64,000 bases of DNA from Saccharomonospora cyanea NA-134. GTDB taxonomy: Bacteria > Actinomycetota > Actinomycetes > Mycobacteriales > Pseudonocardiaceae. A program made the translations under genes and the position numbers. The notes below the pieces were generated by a model. The model made no database searches, had not been told where the DNA came from, and saw nothing but the letters and a program-made list of their open reading frames with translations. Positions 47,718 to 60,458 of this stretch are shown piece after piece. The DNA lies in contig NZ_CM001440.1 in the NCBI RefSeq assembly GCF_000244975.1, positions 1,229,538-1,293,537 on the forward strand, read 5' to 3'. Each line of letters opens with the position of its first letter. The first letter of the stretch is position 1.

Positions 47718-48293
47718 TTGTCGGAGCAGGCGGACGCCGAGCGGGGCCACGCGATCCTCACCCCGTCGGCAGGCCGGGTCCCTCGCGTGGTGCTGCGAGC
47801 GGACCTGCTGCCCGCGTTCAGCGCCGCGTCACTGATCAGCCTCGTCGGGCTGCCGCTCGGCTGGATCTGGGCGCAGTTGGCCCCGGCTCAGCGCATGCGG
47901 GTGGTCACGCGCGACCACCAGCTGGTGCCCCTGACCGCGGAGAGCTGGCACCGGTTCGACGACCTGGCGATCTTCCTGTTGCTCGGCCTGGTGGCGGGTC
48001 TGCTCGTGGGCGTGGTGGTGTGGTTGCTGCGGGCTCGTCGCGGGCCGGTCATGCTCGTCGGCGCCGTGCTCGGCTCTTTGTTGGGCGCGTGGCTCGCGAT
48101 GCGCATGGGCCTGGCTTTCGCCGAGGCCCGGTTCGCCCTGCCCTCCACGCTCCGGCTCGGGCAGGTCGTGGAACGCGCGCCCGTGCTGGAATCGGGCTGG
48201 GTGTTGCTCGCACAACCGCTCACGACGGCGTTCGCGTACGGCACTCTCGCGGCCTGGAACGCGCGGGACGACCTCGGTAGGCGCCTGGGCTGA
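47718..48293 (+). CDS. DUF2567 membrane protein
   Basis: A 191-residue protein with four membrane helices at about 33-55, 85-108, 113-132 and 160-180, and an extracytoplasmic loop between the first two. It fits DUF2567 (Rv1591 place, after bsaP). TTG 47718 is 7 nt after GGGAGGG and is preferred; GTG 47712 in the same frame is only 1 nt from it. The function is unknown; the order bioB-bsaP-DUF2567 suggests a link with biotin. It converges on the LON-domain gene with 4 nt between. Confidence 0.83.
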   Translation: MSEQADAERGHAILTPSAGRVPRVVLRADLLPAFSAASLISLVGLPLGWIWAQLAPAQRMRVVTRDHQLVPLTAESWHRFDDLAIFLLLGLVAGLLVGVVVWLLRARRGPVMLVGAVLGSLLGAWLAMRMGLAFAEARFALPSTLRLGQVVERAPVLESGWVLLAQPLTTAFAYGTLAAWNARDDLGRRLG

Positions 48294-48297
48294 GCCG

Positions 48298-49032
48298 TCA
48301 GTTCAGGCTCGGACGCAGCAGCGTTTCGTTCACCTCGTGCTGCGGCGGTGGCACGGCGCTCAACTCCGATATGAACGCGGCTTCCCTCGCCAGCAGCCGG
48401 CAGGTCAGCCGGAGCCGCCGCAGTGGGTGCCGTTCCTCCAGGAGCTCCTGCCGGTCGGCGAGGGGGAGGATGCAGTCGGACGCGAGGCGGTAGGCCAGCA
48501 ACGCGGGCTCGGTGTCGCGCGGCGGTGGCTGCCAGCCGTCGGACTCCCATGCCACCGAGCAGTACCGGCGGTGCGCGGCTCTGCCCGCGTCGGCGAGCCG
48601 GGCGGTGGCCTCCTCGGCGCCCTCGGAGCCGTCGGGCAGCGGTTCGTCGTCGGCCCATTCCACGGTGGCGTGCAGGTACGGTGCGGCGCCGGTGTCGATG
48701 CTCAGTAGCCGGAACCGCCGGTGTCCGGTGGCGACGATGTCGAAACGCCCGTCCGGCAACCGACGAGCTTCCCGAAGTCGCACCGCGCACCCGGTGGCGT
48801 GGACGTGGGCAGGCTCCTCGACCTCGGTGATCGTGGGATTGCGGATCGCCACCACGCCGAACAGGCGCTCGGGCACCACCTCGGTGACGAGGTCGATCGT
48901 GAGTTGCCGGTAGCGCGGTTCGAAGATGTGCAACGGGAGGTGCACGCCGGGCAACGCCACGGTGTGCAACGGAAAGAGGGGCAGGGTTGTCCAGGTGGTC
49001 GGCTGGCTGTCGCGTCCTTCCGAGTGAGTCAC
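48298..49032 (-). CDS. LON substrate-binding-domain protein
   Basis: A 244-residue protein made of the N-terminal domain of Lon protease (PF02190) without ATPase or protease: LPLFPLHTVALPGVHLPLHIFEPRYRQL and FGVVAIRN are characteristic. A helical C-terminal half follows. Stand-alone proteins of this kind are common and their role is unclear. TAACGT (49044-49039) ends 6 nt before GTG 49032 and overlaps the 3' end of nrtR, so it seems to have a separate promoter despite the 4-nt gap. Confidence 0.87.
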   Translation of the reverse strand: MTHSEGRDSQPTTWTTLPLFPLHTVALPGVHLPLHIFEPRYRQLTIDLVTEVVPERLFGVVAIRNPTITEVEEPAHVHATGCAVRLREARRLPDGRFDIVATGHRRFRLLSIDTGAAPYLHATVEWADDEPLPDGSEGAEEATARLADAGRAAHRRYCSVAWESDGWQPPPRDTEPALLAYRLASDCILPLADRQELLEERHPLRRLRLTCRLLAREAAFISELSAVPPPQHEVNETLLRPSLN

Positions 49033-49036
49033 GTTG

Positions 49037-49822
49037 TCACGTTACGGGTTTGGCGGCCGCGCCGCGCGTCCGCGGACGGCGTCCCGATGTGGAGGCCGGA
49101 GGGCGGAACACCGCGAACGCGTCGGTGACACGCAGGTCGCGGTGTGTGAACCGGTACAGCGCGGCTGGGCGTCCGCCTGCGCGGCCGGGCGGGGCCGTGC
49201 GGCCGGTCGGCACCAGCACGCCGCGCCGTGAGAGGACGCGCTGCAGGTTGGTGGCGGAGATCGCGTAGCCGAGCGCGGCGGAGTAGAGGTCGCGTAACGC
49301 CGAGATCGTGAACTCCCGTGGCGCGAGCGCGAAGCCCAGGTTGGTGTAGCTGAGTTTGGCGCGGAGCCGTTCCCGCGCGGCCAGCACGATGTCGGAGTGG
49401 TCGAACGCGGTCCGGGGCAGGGCCTCGACGTCGTGCCACGTGGTGTCCTCGGGCACCACCGGATCGACGTCCGAGGGGATGAGTCCGAGGAACGCCGTGG
49501 CCACGACTCTCGGCCCCGGCACGCGGTCCGGCGCGCTGAACACAGCCAGCTGTTCGACGTGGGACAGCGTCTTGACGTCGACTTTCTCGGCGAGTTGCCG
49601 ACGGATCGAGGTCTCGGCGTCCTCGTCCGGGCGCAGTCTTCCGCCCGGCAACGACCATCGGCCGATGTGCGGGTCGAGCGCACGCCGCCACAGCAGTACC
49701 CGAAGCGAGGTGGGTCCGTCACCACCGGTGCCCGTGCCGGGCGGTGTGGCGTATCGCACCTGGAGAACCGCGGCGAGAACCTCGTGTGCCAGGGGGTTGC
49801 TGCTGTTAATATGAGAGTGCAC
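49037..49822 (-). CDS. nrtR: NrtR-type Nudix-winged helix regulator of NAD synthesis
   Basis: A 261-residue repressor. Residues 10-150 form a Nudix-like domain (GRWSLPGGRLRPDEDAETSI); the Nudix box is altered: the REXXEEXGE core reads RRQLAEKV, so it senses and does not hydrolyse. A winged helix follows at about 160-235 (FTISALRDLYSAALGYAISATNLQRVLSRRG). By family it binds an NAD-related metabolite and controls nadABC, which is divergent. A perfect TATAAT (49836-49831) ends 8 nt before GTG 49822, so it is leaderless and its promoter lies inside the operator. Same order as Rv1593c-nadA. Confidence 0.9.
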   Translation of the reverse strand: MHSHINSSNPLAHEVLAAVLQVRYATPPGTGTGGDGPTSLRVLLWRRALDPHIGRWSLPGGRLRPDEDAETSIRRQLAEKVDVKTLSHVEQLAVFSAPDRVPGPRVVATAFLGLIPSDVDPVVPEDTTWHDVEALPRTAFDHSDIVLAARERLRAKLSYTNLGFALAPREFTISALRDLYSAALGYAISATNLQRVLSRRGVLVPTGRTAPPGRAGGRPAALYRFTHRDLRVTDAFAVFRPPASTSGRRPRTRGAAAKPVT

Positions 49823-49823
49823 G

Positions 49824-49846
49824 GTTTTCGATTATAAGACGAAAAC
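49824..49846. promoter_or_regulatory. NrtR operator overlapping two divergent promoters
   Basis: GTTTTCG (49824-49830) and CGAAAAC (49840-49846) are perfect inverted arms around a 9-nt AT-rich centre. On the minus strand the centre holds TATAAT for nrtR; on the plus strand TATAAG (49833-49838) suits nadA, whose ATG is at 49862. One bound repressor would shut both. Binding by NrtR is inferred from place and symmetry. Confidence 0.8.
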
Positions 49847-49861
49847 TCTCGGAGGACCACT

Positions 49862-50869
49862 ATGACGGCACACGTGGACGAGCTCGCTCCGTACGACGGG
49901 GTCGTGGCCGACGCGGCCTGGGCCGAGGAGGTGCGCAGCCTCGCTCGTCAGCGTGACGCGGTCCTGCTCGCGCACAACTACCAACTGCCCGAGATCCAGG
50001 AGATCGCCGACCACACCGGCGACTCGCTGGCACTGAGCCGGATCGCCGCGTCGAGTGACGCCTCCACGATCGTCTTCTGTGGTGTCCACTTCATGGCGGA
50101 GACCGCGAAGATCCTTTCTCCGGAGAAGACGGTGCTCATCCCCGACGCGCGGGCGGGTTGCTCGCTCGCCGACTCCATCACGGGTGAGCAGTTGCGGGAG
50201 TGGAAGTCGCGGCATCCCGGTGCGGTCGTGGTGTCCTATGTGAACACCACGGCGGAGGTGAAGGCCGAGACCGACATCTGCTGCACGTCGTCGAACGCGG
50301 TGGACGTCGTGGCGTCGATCCCCGCCGACAAGGAGATTCTCTTCTGCCCTGACCAGTTCCTCGGCGCTCACGTCAAACGGGTCACCGGCAGGGAGAACCT
50401 GCACGTCTGGGCGGGGGAGTGCCATGTGCACGCCGGCATCAACGGCCCCGAGCTCGCGGAGCGGGCGGCGGCGGACCCCGAGGCCGACCTGTTCATCCAC
50501 CCGGAGTGCGGGTGTGCGACCTCGGCCCTGTACCTGGCGGGGGAAGGCGCCGTCGCGTCGGAGAGGGTGAAGATCCTGTCCACGGGGGACATGCTCACCG
50601 CGGCACGGGACACGAAGGCGAGGTCGGTGCTCGTCGCCACGGAGGTGGGGATGCTGCACCAGTTGCGCAAGGCCGCACCCGAGATCGACTTCCGCGCCGT
50701 GAACGACCGCGCGTCCTGCCGCTACATGAAGATGATCACTCCTGCGGCCCTGTTGCGGGCGCTGCGGGACGGCGTCGACGAGGTCCACGTGGACCCGGAG
50801 ATCGCGGCCCGGGCGCGGGCGTCGGTGCGGCGGATGGTGGAGATCGGTACTCCCGGCGGTGGCGAATGA
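49862..50869 (+). CDS. nadA: quinolinate synthase
   Basis: [4Fe-4S] enzyme that condenses iminoaspartate with dihydroxyacetone phosphate. [29 protein letters not shown], the [13 protein letters not shown] block and HPECGC hold the conserved residues; three Cys (in AGCSL, ICCTSSN and ECGC) serve as cluster ligands. GGAGG lies 6 nt before the ATG. The stop overlaps the nadB start (ATGA). Confidence 0.96.
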   Translation: MTAHVDELAPYDGVVADAAWAEEVRSLARQRDAVLLAHNYQLPEIQEIADHTGDSLALSRIAASSDASTIVFCGVHFMAETAKILSPEKTVLIPDARAGCSLADSITGEQLREWKSRHPGAVVVSYVNTTAEVKAETDICCTSSNAVDVVASIPADKEILFCPDQFLGAHVKRVTGRENLHVWAGECHVHAGINGPELAERAAADPEADLFIHPECGCATSALYLAGEGAVASERVKILSTGDMLTAARDTKARSVLVATEVGMLHQLRKAAPEIDFRAVNDRASCRYMKMITPAALLRALRDGVDEVHVDPEIAARARASVRRMVEIGTPGGGE

Positions 50870-52503
50870 CCTCTCCGGTTTTTGCCTCGGAGTCGAAAAC
50901 ACCGTGGGAGGCGGAAGCCGACGTGGTGGTGGTCGGCAGCGGGGTCGCCGGGCTGACGGCGGCGTCACGGGCCGCCGAACTCGGGCTGCGGGTGCTGGTG
51001 GTGACGAAGGGCCGCCTCACCGACGGCAACACGCGGTGGGCGCAGGGAGGCGTGGCCGTGGTGCTCGCCGACGCCGCAGGCGGTGACGGCGACTCGCTGG
51101 ACGCGCACGTGGCCGACACCCTCAACGCCGGGGCGGGGCTGTGCGACGCCGACGCGGTGCGCACCGTGGTCGAGGCGGGACCGGCGGCCGTGGAGTGGCT
51201 GCGGAGCCGGGGTGCCCGGTTCGACACCGACTCCGCCGGGCGGCTCGCTCGCACCCGGGAGGGTGGGCACAGCGCCTTCCGCGTGATCCACGCTGGGGGC
51301 GACGCCACGGGCGCCGAGGTCCAGCGCTGTCTCGTGGCCGCGGCGGAGGGACTTCCGGTACTGGAACAGCACGTCGCTGTGGAGGCACTCACCACGGCGT
51401 CGGGCGAGGTGTGTGGGCTGCGGGTCCTGGCCGCGCCGGACTCCACGCCCGGCACCGTGAGGGCGCGGGCGGTCCTGCTGGCCACGGGTGGGCTCGGGCA
51501 GCTCTACCAGGCGACGTCGAATCCCGAGCTCGCCACCGGTGACGGCCTGGCCCTGGCACTGCGGGCCGGTGCGAGTGCCGCCGACCTCGAGTTCGTGCAG
51601 TTCCACCCCACCGTGCTCTACACGCCGGGGGCCAGGGGGCGGTGCCCGTTGGTGACGGAGGCGGTGCGCGGTGAGGGTGCCGTGCTCGTGGACGCCGCCG
51701 GTGACCGGGTGATGCGCGGTGTGCATCCGCTGGGCGATCTCGCACCTCGTGACGTGGTGTCAGCCGCGATCACGCGCAGGCTCGCCTCGGCTCCCGGTGG
51801 TGTCGACGACCACGTCTTCCTCGATGCCACGGCGGTCACCGGGTTCGCCGAGCGGTTCCCCACGGTGCTGGCCGCGTGCACGGCGGCCGGGATCGACCCC
51901 ACCCGCGAGCCGATCCCGGTCGTTCCCGCCGCGCACTTCGCGTGTGGCGGCGTGGTCACCGATCGGCACGGGCGGACGGAGGTCACCGGCCTCTACGCGG
52001 TGGGGGAGGTGGCACGCACGGGGCTGCACGGCGCCAACCGGCTGGCCTCGAACAGCCTGCTGGAAGGGCTCGTGATGGGGCGCCGCGCGGCCGAGGCCAT
52101 GGCGATGGACCTGGCGGCGGGCAGGTCGGCGGTGTCCGACCCGCGACCGGGCCCGACCCCTGTGGCGCCCGTGGCCGAGCGGTCGGCGTTGCAGCGGCTC
52201 ATGAGCCGGTACGCGGGCATCGGCCGTGACGCCGAGGGGATGGCGGTGGCGGGCTCCGTCCTCGACGTCTCCACGAAGGACACTCCGCTGTGGACTGTTG
52301 ACGCGGTGGAGGACGCGGCGCTCACGCTCGTCGCGCGCGCACTGCTCGCGGCGGCGAACACGCGGACGGAGTCGAGGGGCTGCCACGTGCGGCACGACCA
52401 CCCAGAGCGTGACGACCGTCTCTGGAGGCGTAGCCAGACCGTCCGGCTGAACCCGTCCGGACAACCCGTGCTGACCGACCCGATCCTGGAGGACGTGGCG
52501 TGA
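50866..52503 (+). CDS. nadB: L-aspartate oxidase
   Basis: FAD enzyme that makes iminoaspartate, the unstable substrate of NadA. The dinucleotide motif [13 protein letters not shown] is at about 21-33; [35 protein letters not shown] and [18 protein letters not shown] are family blocks. Length 545 is normal. It overlaps nadA and nadC by 4 nt at each end, giving a tightly coupled operon. Confidence 0.96.
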   Translation: MTSPVFASESKTPWEAEADVVVVGSGVAGLTAASRAAELGLRVLVVTKGRLTDGNTRWAQGGVAVVLADAAGGDGDSLDAHVADTLNAGAGLCDADAVRTVVEAGPAAVEWLRSRGARFDTDSAGRLARTREGGHSAFRVIHAGGDATGAEVQRCLVAAAEGLPVLEQHVAVEALTTASGEVCGLRVLAAPDSTPGTVRARAVLLATGGLGQLYQATSNPELATGDGLALALRAGASAADLEFVQFHPTVLYTPGARGRCPLVTEAVRGEGAVLVDAAGDRVMRGVHPLGDLAPRDVVSAAITRRLASAPGGVDDHVFLDATAVTGFAERFPTVLAACTAAGIDPTREPIPVVPAAHFACGGVVTDRHGRTEVTGLYAVGEVARTGLHGANRLASNSLLEGLVMGRRAAEAMAMDLAAGRSAVSDPRPGPTPVAPVAERSALQRLMSRYAGIGRDAEGMAVAGSVLDVSTKDTPLWTVDAVEDAALTLVARALLAAANTRTESRGCHVRHDHPERDDRLWRRSQTVRLNPSGQPVLTDPILEDVA

Positions 52504-53357
52504 GCGAACCGGATGCCGCCGAGGTGCGACGCGTCGTCACCACGGCACTGGAGGAGGACCTGCGATACGGGCCGGACGTCACCACGGAGGCGACGGTCCC
52601 CGAGGGAGCGACGGCCGTCGCCGAGCTGACTCCGCGCGTGCCCGGTGTGCTGGCGGGCGTCGAGGTGGCCACGGCGGTCTTCGACGCCGTGCTCGGCGAC
52701 GGCTACGACGTGGTGTCCCGACGCCCGGACGGCAGCGGGCTCTCACCCGGCGAACCCGCGCTCGTGGTCCGGGGTACGGTACGCGGCCTGCTGACGGCCG
52801 AGCGCACGGCGCTGAACCTGCTGTGCCACCTGTCCGGGATCGCGACGGCGACGGCGGCGTGGGTGACGGCGGTGTCGGGCACGGGCTGCGCCATCAGGGA
52901 CTCCCGCAAGACACTGCCGGGGTTGCGGGCGCTCGAGAAGTACGCCGTCCGCTGCGGGGGCGGCGTCAACCACCGCATGGGGCTCGGCGACGCGGTGCTG
53001 ATCAAGGACAACCACGTCGTCGCGGCCGGGTCGGTGACCGAGGCGTTGCGGCTCGCCCGCGAACGGGCAGGCGAACTGCCCTGCGAGGTGGAGGTCGACG
53101 ACCTCGCACAGTTGGTCGAGGCTCTGGAGGGCGGCGCCGACGAGGTGCTGCTCGACAACCTGGGTCCCCGCGACTGCGGGCGGGCGGTGGAGCTGCGCGA
53201 CGAACTGTCACCGAAGACGCGGTTGGAGGCCTCCGGCGGGTTGACCCTGGCGGTGGCACGCGACTACGCGGAGACGGGCGTGGACTACCTCGCGGTGGGC
53301 GCGCTCACCCACTCCGCACCGGCCCTCGACATCGGAATGGACCTGCGCGGCGCGTGA
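52500..53357 (+). CDS. nadC: nicotinate-nucleotide pyrophosphorylase (quinolinate phosphoribosyltransferase)
   Basis: Converts quinolinate and PRPP to nicotinate mononucleotide. LTAERTALNLLCHLSGIAT, DSRKTLPGLRALEKYAVRCGGG, HRMGLGDAVLIKDNH and EASGGL are the PRPP and quinolinate contacts. Length 285 is usual. The GTG overlaps the nadB stop by 4 nt (GTGA). Confidence 0.96.
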   Translation: MSEPDAAEVRRVVTTALEEDLRYGPDVTTEATVPEGATAVAELTPRVPGVLAGVEVATAVFDAVLGDGYDVVSRRPDGSGLSPGEPALVVRGTVRGLLTAERTALNLLCHLSGIATATAAWVTAVSGTGCAIRDSRKTLPGLRALEKYAVRCGGGVNHRMGLGDAVLIKDNHVVAAGSVTEALRLARERAGELPCEVEVDDLAQLVEALEGGADEVLLDNLGPRDCGRAVELRDELSPKTRLEASGGLTLAVARDYAETGVDYLAVGALTHSAPALDIGMDLRGA

Positions 53358-53393
53358 CCGGGACGGGCGCGGACCAGCGCGGACCACCGTGGA

Positions 53394-54203
53394 TCACTGC
53401 GGACGGCCGGCGCCCAGCCTCCGGTTCGCCAGCACGGCGGTGGCCGCGCGGGCCGCTTCGGCACGGTCGGGGTCGATGTCGACCACCAGCAACTCGGGGG
53501 CGGGACCGAGCTGCGCCCGCACTCCGCCGAACGGGTCGGCCACGAGGGAGTGGCCGATGCCGGTCGGTGCCTTCGGGTGCACGTCGACGCCCGCCGCGGC
53601 CGGATCGGCCTGGTCGCAGGCCAGCACCCACGTTCCCGAGTCGAGGGCCCGGGCGCGGACCAGCAGTTCCCACTGCTCGCGCTTGCCCTCACCGGCTCCC
53701 CACGACGCGGGCACCACGACCGCGCTGCCGCCGTCCTCCGCCAGCGCCTGGAACAGTTCGGGGAACCGCACGTCGTAGCAGGTGGCGAAACCGAGGGTCA
53801 CGCCCTCGACCGTGACGGTCATCGGCCGCTCCCCCGGCGCCACCGTCTCGGACTCCCGGAACCCGAAGGCGTCGTAGAGGTGGATCTTGTCGTAACCGAG
53901 GTGGTGGCCGAGGCCGGTGACGAGCAGGGTGTTGCGCACCCGGTCGCCGTCGGGGGTGAACATGCCCGCGACGATCAGGACCCCGAACTCGTCGGCGATC
54001 TCCCGCACCCCGTGGGCCCACGGACCGTCGATCGGCTCGGCCACCGGCCGCAGCGGCACGCCGAAGCGCACCATCATGGCCTCGGGGAACACGACCACCC
54101 GGGCCCCGCGTGCGGCGGCGGTGGCCGTCCACTCGCGTACCGACCGGAGGTTCTCGGTCGGGTCGGCACTGGATGTGAGCTGGCACAAGCCCACTCGGAT
54201 CAC
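53394..54203 (-). CDS. carbon-nitrogen hydrolase (nitrilase superfamily)
   Basis: A 269-residue amidase of the nitrilase superfamily with the catalytic triad: Glu in VVFPEAMM, Lys in YDKIHLYD and Cys in [11 protein letters not shown]. This resembles Nit1/Nit2-type omega-amidases, which hydrolyse amides such as deaminated glutathione or 2-oxoglutaramate; the substrate is not certain. GGGAGG 5 nt before GTG 54203 sets the start. It converges on nadC and is divergent from hisD. Confidence 0.88.
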   Translation of the reverse strand: MIRVGLCQLTSSADPTENLRSVREWTATAAARGARVVVFPEAMMVRFGVPLRPVAEPIDGPWAHGVREIADEFGVLIVAGMFTPDGDRVRNTLLVTGLGHHLGYDKIHLYDAFGFRESETVAPGERPMTVTVEGVTLGFATCYDVRFPELFQALAEDGGSAVVVPASWGAGEGKREQWELLVRARALDSGTWVLACDQADPAAAGVDVHPKAPTGIGHSLVADPFGGVRAQLGPAPELLVVDIDPDRAEAARAATAVLANRRLGAGRPQ

Positions 54204-54251
54204 GGCTACCTCCCGGTCGCGGACGCGGTCCCGCCTCGTACCCTGGACATT

Positions 54252-57276
<3,025 letters not shown>

Positions 57277-57435
57277 GTGTCGCGAGACGTCGTCGTCCTG
57301 TTGCTGTTCGCCGTGGCGGGCTTCCTCGCCGGTGGTGCCTTCAGCCTGTGGAAGAAGTCGCGGGGACTGGCGGTGGCGGTCGGCGCCGCCGCTCTGCTGG
57401 CGGGCGGCGGCGCCGTGGTCTGGCTCTCGTCCTAG
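57277..57435 (+). CDS. small two-helix membrane protein after hisB
   Basis: A 52-residue protein with helices VVVLLLFAVAGFLAGGAF and LAVAVGAAALLAGGGAVVWL joined by a KKSRG turn. Its GTG follows the hisB stop with no gap, so it is translationally coupled to the his operon. The 3' end overlaps the opposing MMPL gene by 4 nt. Function unknown. Confidence 0.7.
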   Translation: MSRDVVVLLLFAVAGFLAGGAFSLWKKSRGLAVAVGAAALLAGGGAVVWLSS

Positions 57436-59618
57436 CGGCTCGGCTCCAACTCGCGGTCGCCGCCGGCCCCGCCGTTGCCACCGTTCGCGCCGCGGGCGAG
57501 TTTCTCGCCCTCCACGTCCACGTTGGGCAGGACGCGGTCCAGCCAGCGCGGCAGCCACCACGCGCTGCGGCCGAGCAGCGACATCAGCGCGGGCACGATG
57601 GTCATGCGCACCACGAACGCGTCCACGGCCACCCCGAACGCGAGCGCGAACCCGATCGACTGGATCAGGACCGACTCGGCCAGGACGAAACCGGCGAACA
57701 CGCTGATCATGATGAGCGCGGCTGCCACGACGACGCGTGAGCCGTGCTTGAAACCGGTGATCATGGCTTTGTCCGGTGCGCTGCCGTGGACGTACTCCTC
57801 GCGCATGCGCGTCACCAGGAACACCTGGTAGTCCATGGCGAGCCCGAACAGCACCCCGATCAGCAGGACGGGCAGCACGCTCATGACCGGTCCGGTGGCG
57901 TCGACGCCGAGCAGGTCGCCGAGCCAGCCCCACTGGAACACGGCCACGACCGCGCCGAACGTGGCGCCGACGGAGCCGAGGAAGCCCAGTGTCGCCGAAA
58001 GCGGCACGAGGAGCGACCGGAACACGATCATCAGCAGGATGAACGCCAGCCCGACGACCAGGGACAGGTAGGGCAGCAGGGCGTCGGACATCGTCTGCGA
58101 GATGTCGATGTTCATGGCGGTGGCGCCGGTGACCGACGTGGTGGCGCCGGTGTCGGCCTTCAATTCCCCACCGAGGTCACGGATGTCGGCGACGAGGTCC
58201 TCGGTCTCCTGGGTCTGCGGCCCGCTGTCGGGGATCACGGTGAGCAACGCCGTGTCGCGCTCCCGGTTGAACTGAGGCGGCGTGACCATGGCGACGTCGT
58301 CGAGCGATCCGATGCGCTGCATCGCGACCCGCGCCGTGCCCTGCGGATCGGACTCCACGTCGAGCACGACGACGAGCGGGCCGTTCAGGCCGGGGCCGAA
58401 GCTCTCGCTGATCAGGTCGTACGCCTTGTGTTGTGTCGAGTCGGGCGCGGCGGTGGCGTCGGTGGGCAGGCCGAGCCGCATGTCCGCGGCGGGAACGGCC
58501 AGCACCGCGAGACCGGCCACGGTCGCGAGCAGCATCACGACGCGGCGGCGTGAGAGGAAGGAGGCCCACCGTTCGCCCGCCGTCGGGCCGGGCTTCGCCG
58601 TGCGGCGCAACCCGGGGACGCGGCCGCCGAGCACCTTGGTGCCGGCGAAGCCGAGCACGGCGGGCAGCAGCGTGATGGCGATGAGCACGGCGACGGCCAC
58701 GGTCGCGGAGGCCGCCAGCCCCATCTGGCCGAGGATGGGGATGCCCACCACGGTGAGCCCGGCCAGCGCGATGATGACGGTCAGTCCGGCGAACACGACG
58801 GCCGAGCCCGCCGTGCCCACGGCCGTGGCGGCGGCGTCCTCGGGGCTCGCGCCGCTCTCCAGTTCGGAGCGGTGGCGCGACACGATGAACAGCGCGTAGT
58901 CGATGCCGACGGCGAGGCCGATCATCAGTGCGAGCACCGGGGTGTTGGCGTTGAGGTCGACGACTCCCGACAGCGCGGTGATGCCCGCCATGCCGATGCC
59001 GACGCCGACCAGCGCCGTGAGCAGGGGAAGCCCGGCCGCGATCAGCGAGCCGAACGTCACGACGAGCACGATGGCGGCGATGACCACGCCGATGCCCTCG
59101 GTGGGCTGGGTGACCGGGACACCCTGCATGGCGTCTCCGCCGAACTCCACCGTCCAGCCCGCCGCGCGCGTCGACTCGGCGGCGGCCTGCAGCGCGTCGC
59201 GGTCGGCGTCGGTCACCTCCGGCGATGGCACCTGGTAGACGACCTTGACCAGAACCAGCGAGCCGTCGGGGGCGATCGACTTCGCCTGGAACGGGTCGAC
59301 GACGGTGGCGACGTTCGGCGCCTCGCCAAGGTCCTGGACGAGCCCGGCCACCACCCTCGGGTCGAGCTGCCCACCCTCGGGCGGGGCTACGGCGACGTTC
59401 ACCGTGCCCTTGCCGACCCCGGCCTCGGGGAACTTCTCTTCCAGGTGGTCGATGGCCTGCTGTGCCTCCGTGCCGGGAATGGTCACGGAGTTGGAGGTCT
59501 GTCCGGACAGCGTGATGGCGCCGACGCCGAAGACCACGAGCAGCAGCACCCACAGGCTGGTGACCAGGCGGCGCCGCCGGAAGGACGCGCGACCGAGTCT
59601 GGCGAGGAAGGTGGCCAA
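57432..59618 (-). CDS. MMPL/RND family exporter
   Basis: A 728-residue transporter with two sets of membrane helices, each preceded by a large outside loop (after helix 1 at about 20-36 and after the central helices). GIDYALFIVSRHRSE and MDYQVFLVTRMREEYV are the paired MMPL motifs with proton-relay Asp-Tyr residues. Such pumps export lipids or drugs; the substrate is unknown. GGGAG lies 9 nt before a TTG start. Its TetR-type neighbour is divergent, and repeated operators lie between them. Confidence 0.92.
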   Translation of the reverse strand: MATFLARLGRASFRRRRLVTSLWVLLLVVFGVGAITLSGQTSNSVTIPGTEAQQAIDHLEEKFPEAGVGKGTVNVAVAPPEGGQLDPRVVAGLVQDLGEAPNVATVVDPFQAKSIAPDGSLVLVKVVYQVPSPEVTDADRDALQAAAESTRAAGWTVEFGGDAMQGVPVTQPTEGIGVVIAAIVLVVTFGSLIAAGLPLLTALVGVGIGMAGITALSGVVDLNANTPVLALMIGLAVGIDYALFIVSRHRSELESGASPEDAAATAVGTAGSAVVFAGLTVIIALAGLTVVGIPILGQMGLAASATVAVAVLIAITLLPAVLGFAGTKVLGGRVPGLRRTAKPGPTAGERWASFLSRRRVVMLLATVAGLAVLAVPAADMRLGLPTDATAAPDSTQHKAYDLISESFGPGLNGPLVVVLDVESDPQGTARVAMQRIGSLDDVAMVTPPQFNRERDTALLTVIPDSGPQTQETEDLVADIRDLGGELKADTGATTSVTGATAMNIDISQTMSDALLPYLSLVVGLAFILLMIVFRSLLVPLSATLGFLGSVGATFGAVVAVFQWGWLGDLLGVDATGPVMSVLPVLLIGVLFGLAMDYQVFLVTRMREEYVHGSAPDKAMITGFKHGSRVVVAAALIMISVFAGFVLAESVLIQSIGFALAFGVAVDAFVVRMTIVPALMSLLGRSAWWLPRWLDRVLPNVDVEGEKLARGANGGNGGAGGDRELEPSR

Positions 59619-59671
59619 GACGAAAAGCTCCCAACGCGAAGAAAATTCACGGAAAGTACGGCGCGTATGCT

Positions 59672-59709
59672 AGCCGATCGGCAAGTAGCTTTTAAGCCGA
59701 TCGGCAAGT
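59672..59709. promoter_or_regulatory. paired operators between MMPL and TetR genes
   Basis: AGCCGATCGGCAAGT occurs twice, at 59672-59686 and 59695-59709, 23 bp apart (about two helix turns). Each copy has the palindrome GCCGATCGGC, and the right flank AAGT would make ACTTGCCGATCGGCAAGT if the left arm were complete. They lie 54-91 bp upstream of the MMPL start. Binding by the adjacent TetR is inferred. Confidence 0.7.
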
Positions 59710-59813
59710 GTGTGACCCGGAAAACAGTGACTGAAACCAGCGGGGCGGTGGTGGGCGAGGTGAGACCCGCGGCAGTGCGCGGCGTAGGGTCGGAGTGTTT
59801 GTGAGGAGGAAGG

Positions 59814-60410
59814 ATGAGTGGCGACACCGTTGCCGAGGACACCCGGTCCCGCCTGCTTGCCACGGCGCTGCGGCTGTTCAGCGAGCATGGGGTGGGAGGA
59901 ACGTCGCTGCAGATGATCGCCGACGAACTCGGCGTGACGAAGGCGGCCGTCTACTACCACTTCAGGACCAAGGACGAGATCACCGAGGCCGTCGCCGCCC
60001 CGGCACTGCAGGAACTGACCGCCCGCATGGCCGAAGCCGAACGGCAACGCACCCGTGGCGCGCAGATCGACCACGCGCTCGGCGGGTTCGTGGACCTCAT
60101 CGTGCGGTACCGGTCGCTCATCGCGCTGTTCAACAGCGATCCCGGCATCATCCGTGCCATCGAGCGTTCCCTCGACGGAGTGGAGAACTTCGCCGCGCGC
60201 ATGCGCAAGCTCCTCGCCGGGCCCGACCCGGATCTGGCCACCACCATCAACGTCAACGTCATGCTGGCCGGGCTCGCACTGGCAGGCGGCGCGCCGGAGC
60301 AGGCGCACCTCGACGACGAGACGCTGCGCACGCACCTGTTCGACATCGGCAGGCGGATGCTCGGCAGGCCGAGGCGGCGGGGGCCGAAGGCGGAGGACCG
60401 CGATTCGTGA
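59814..60410 (+). CDS. TetR family regulator of the MMPL exporter
   Basis: A 198-residue repressor with a clear HTH: ALRLFSEHGVGGTSLQMIADELGVTKAAVYYHF and an acidic/Lys turn, then a helical ligand domain of 120 residues. GGAGGAAGG precedes the ATG. It is divergent from the MMPL gene, 195 bp away, with paired GCCGATCGGC palindromes between. Regulation of the exporter by its substrate is the usual scheme and is inferred here. Confidence 0.92.
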   Translation: MSGDTVAEDTRSRLLATALRLFSEHGVGGTSLQMIADELGVTKAAVYYHFRTKDEITEAVAAPALQELTARMAEAERQRTRGAQIDHALGGFVDLIVRYRSLIALFNSDPGIIRAIERSLDGVENFAARMRKLLAGPDPDLATTINVNVMLAGLALAGGAPEQAHLDDETLRTHLFDIGRRMLGRPRRRGPKAEDRDS

Positions 60411-60458
60411 GCCGGGCGGTCGGTGGTGACCACGGTGCCACCGTCGCCGGGGAGCGCG

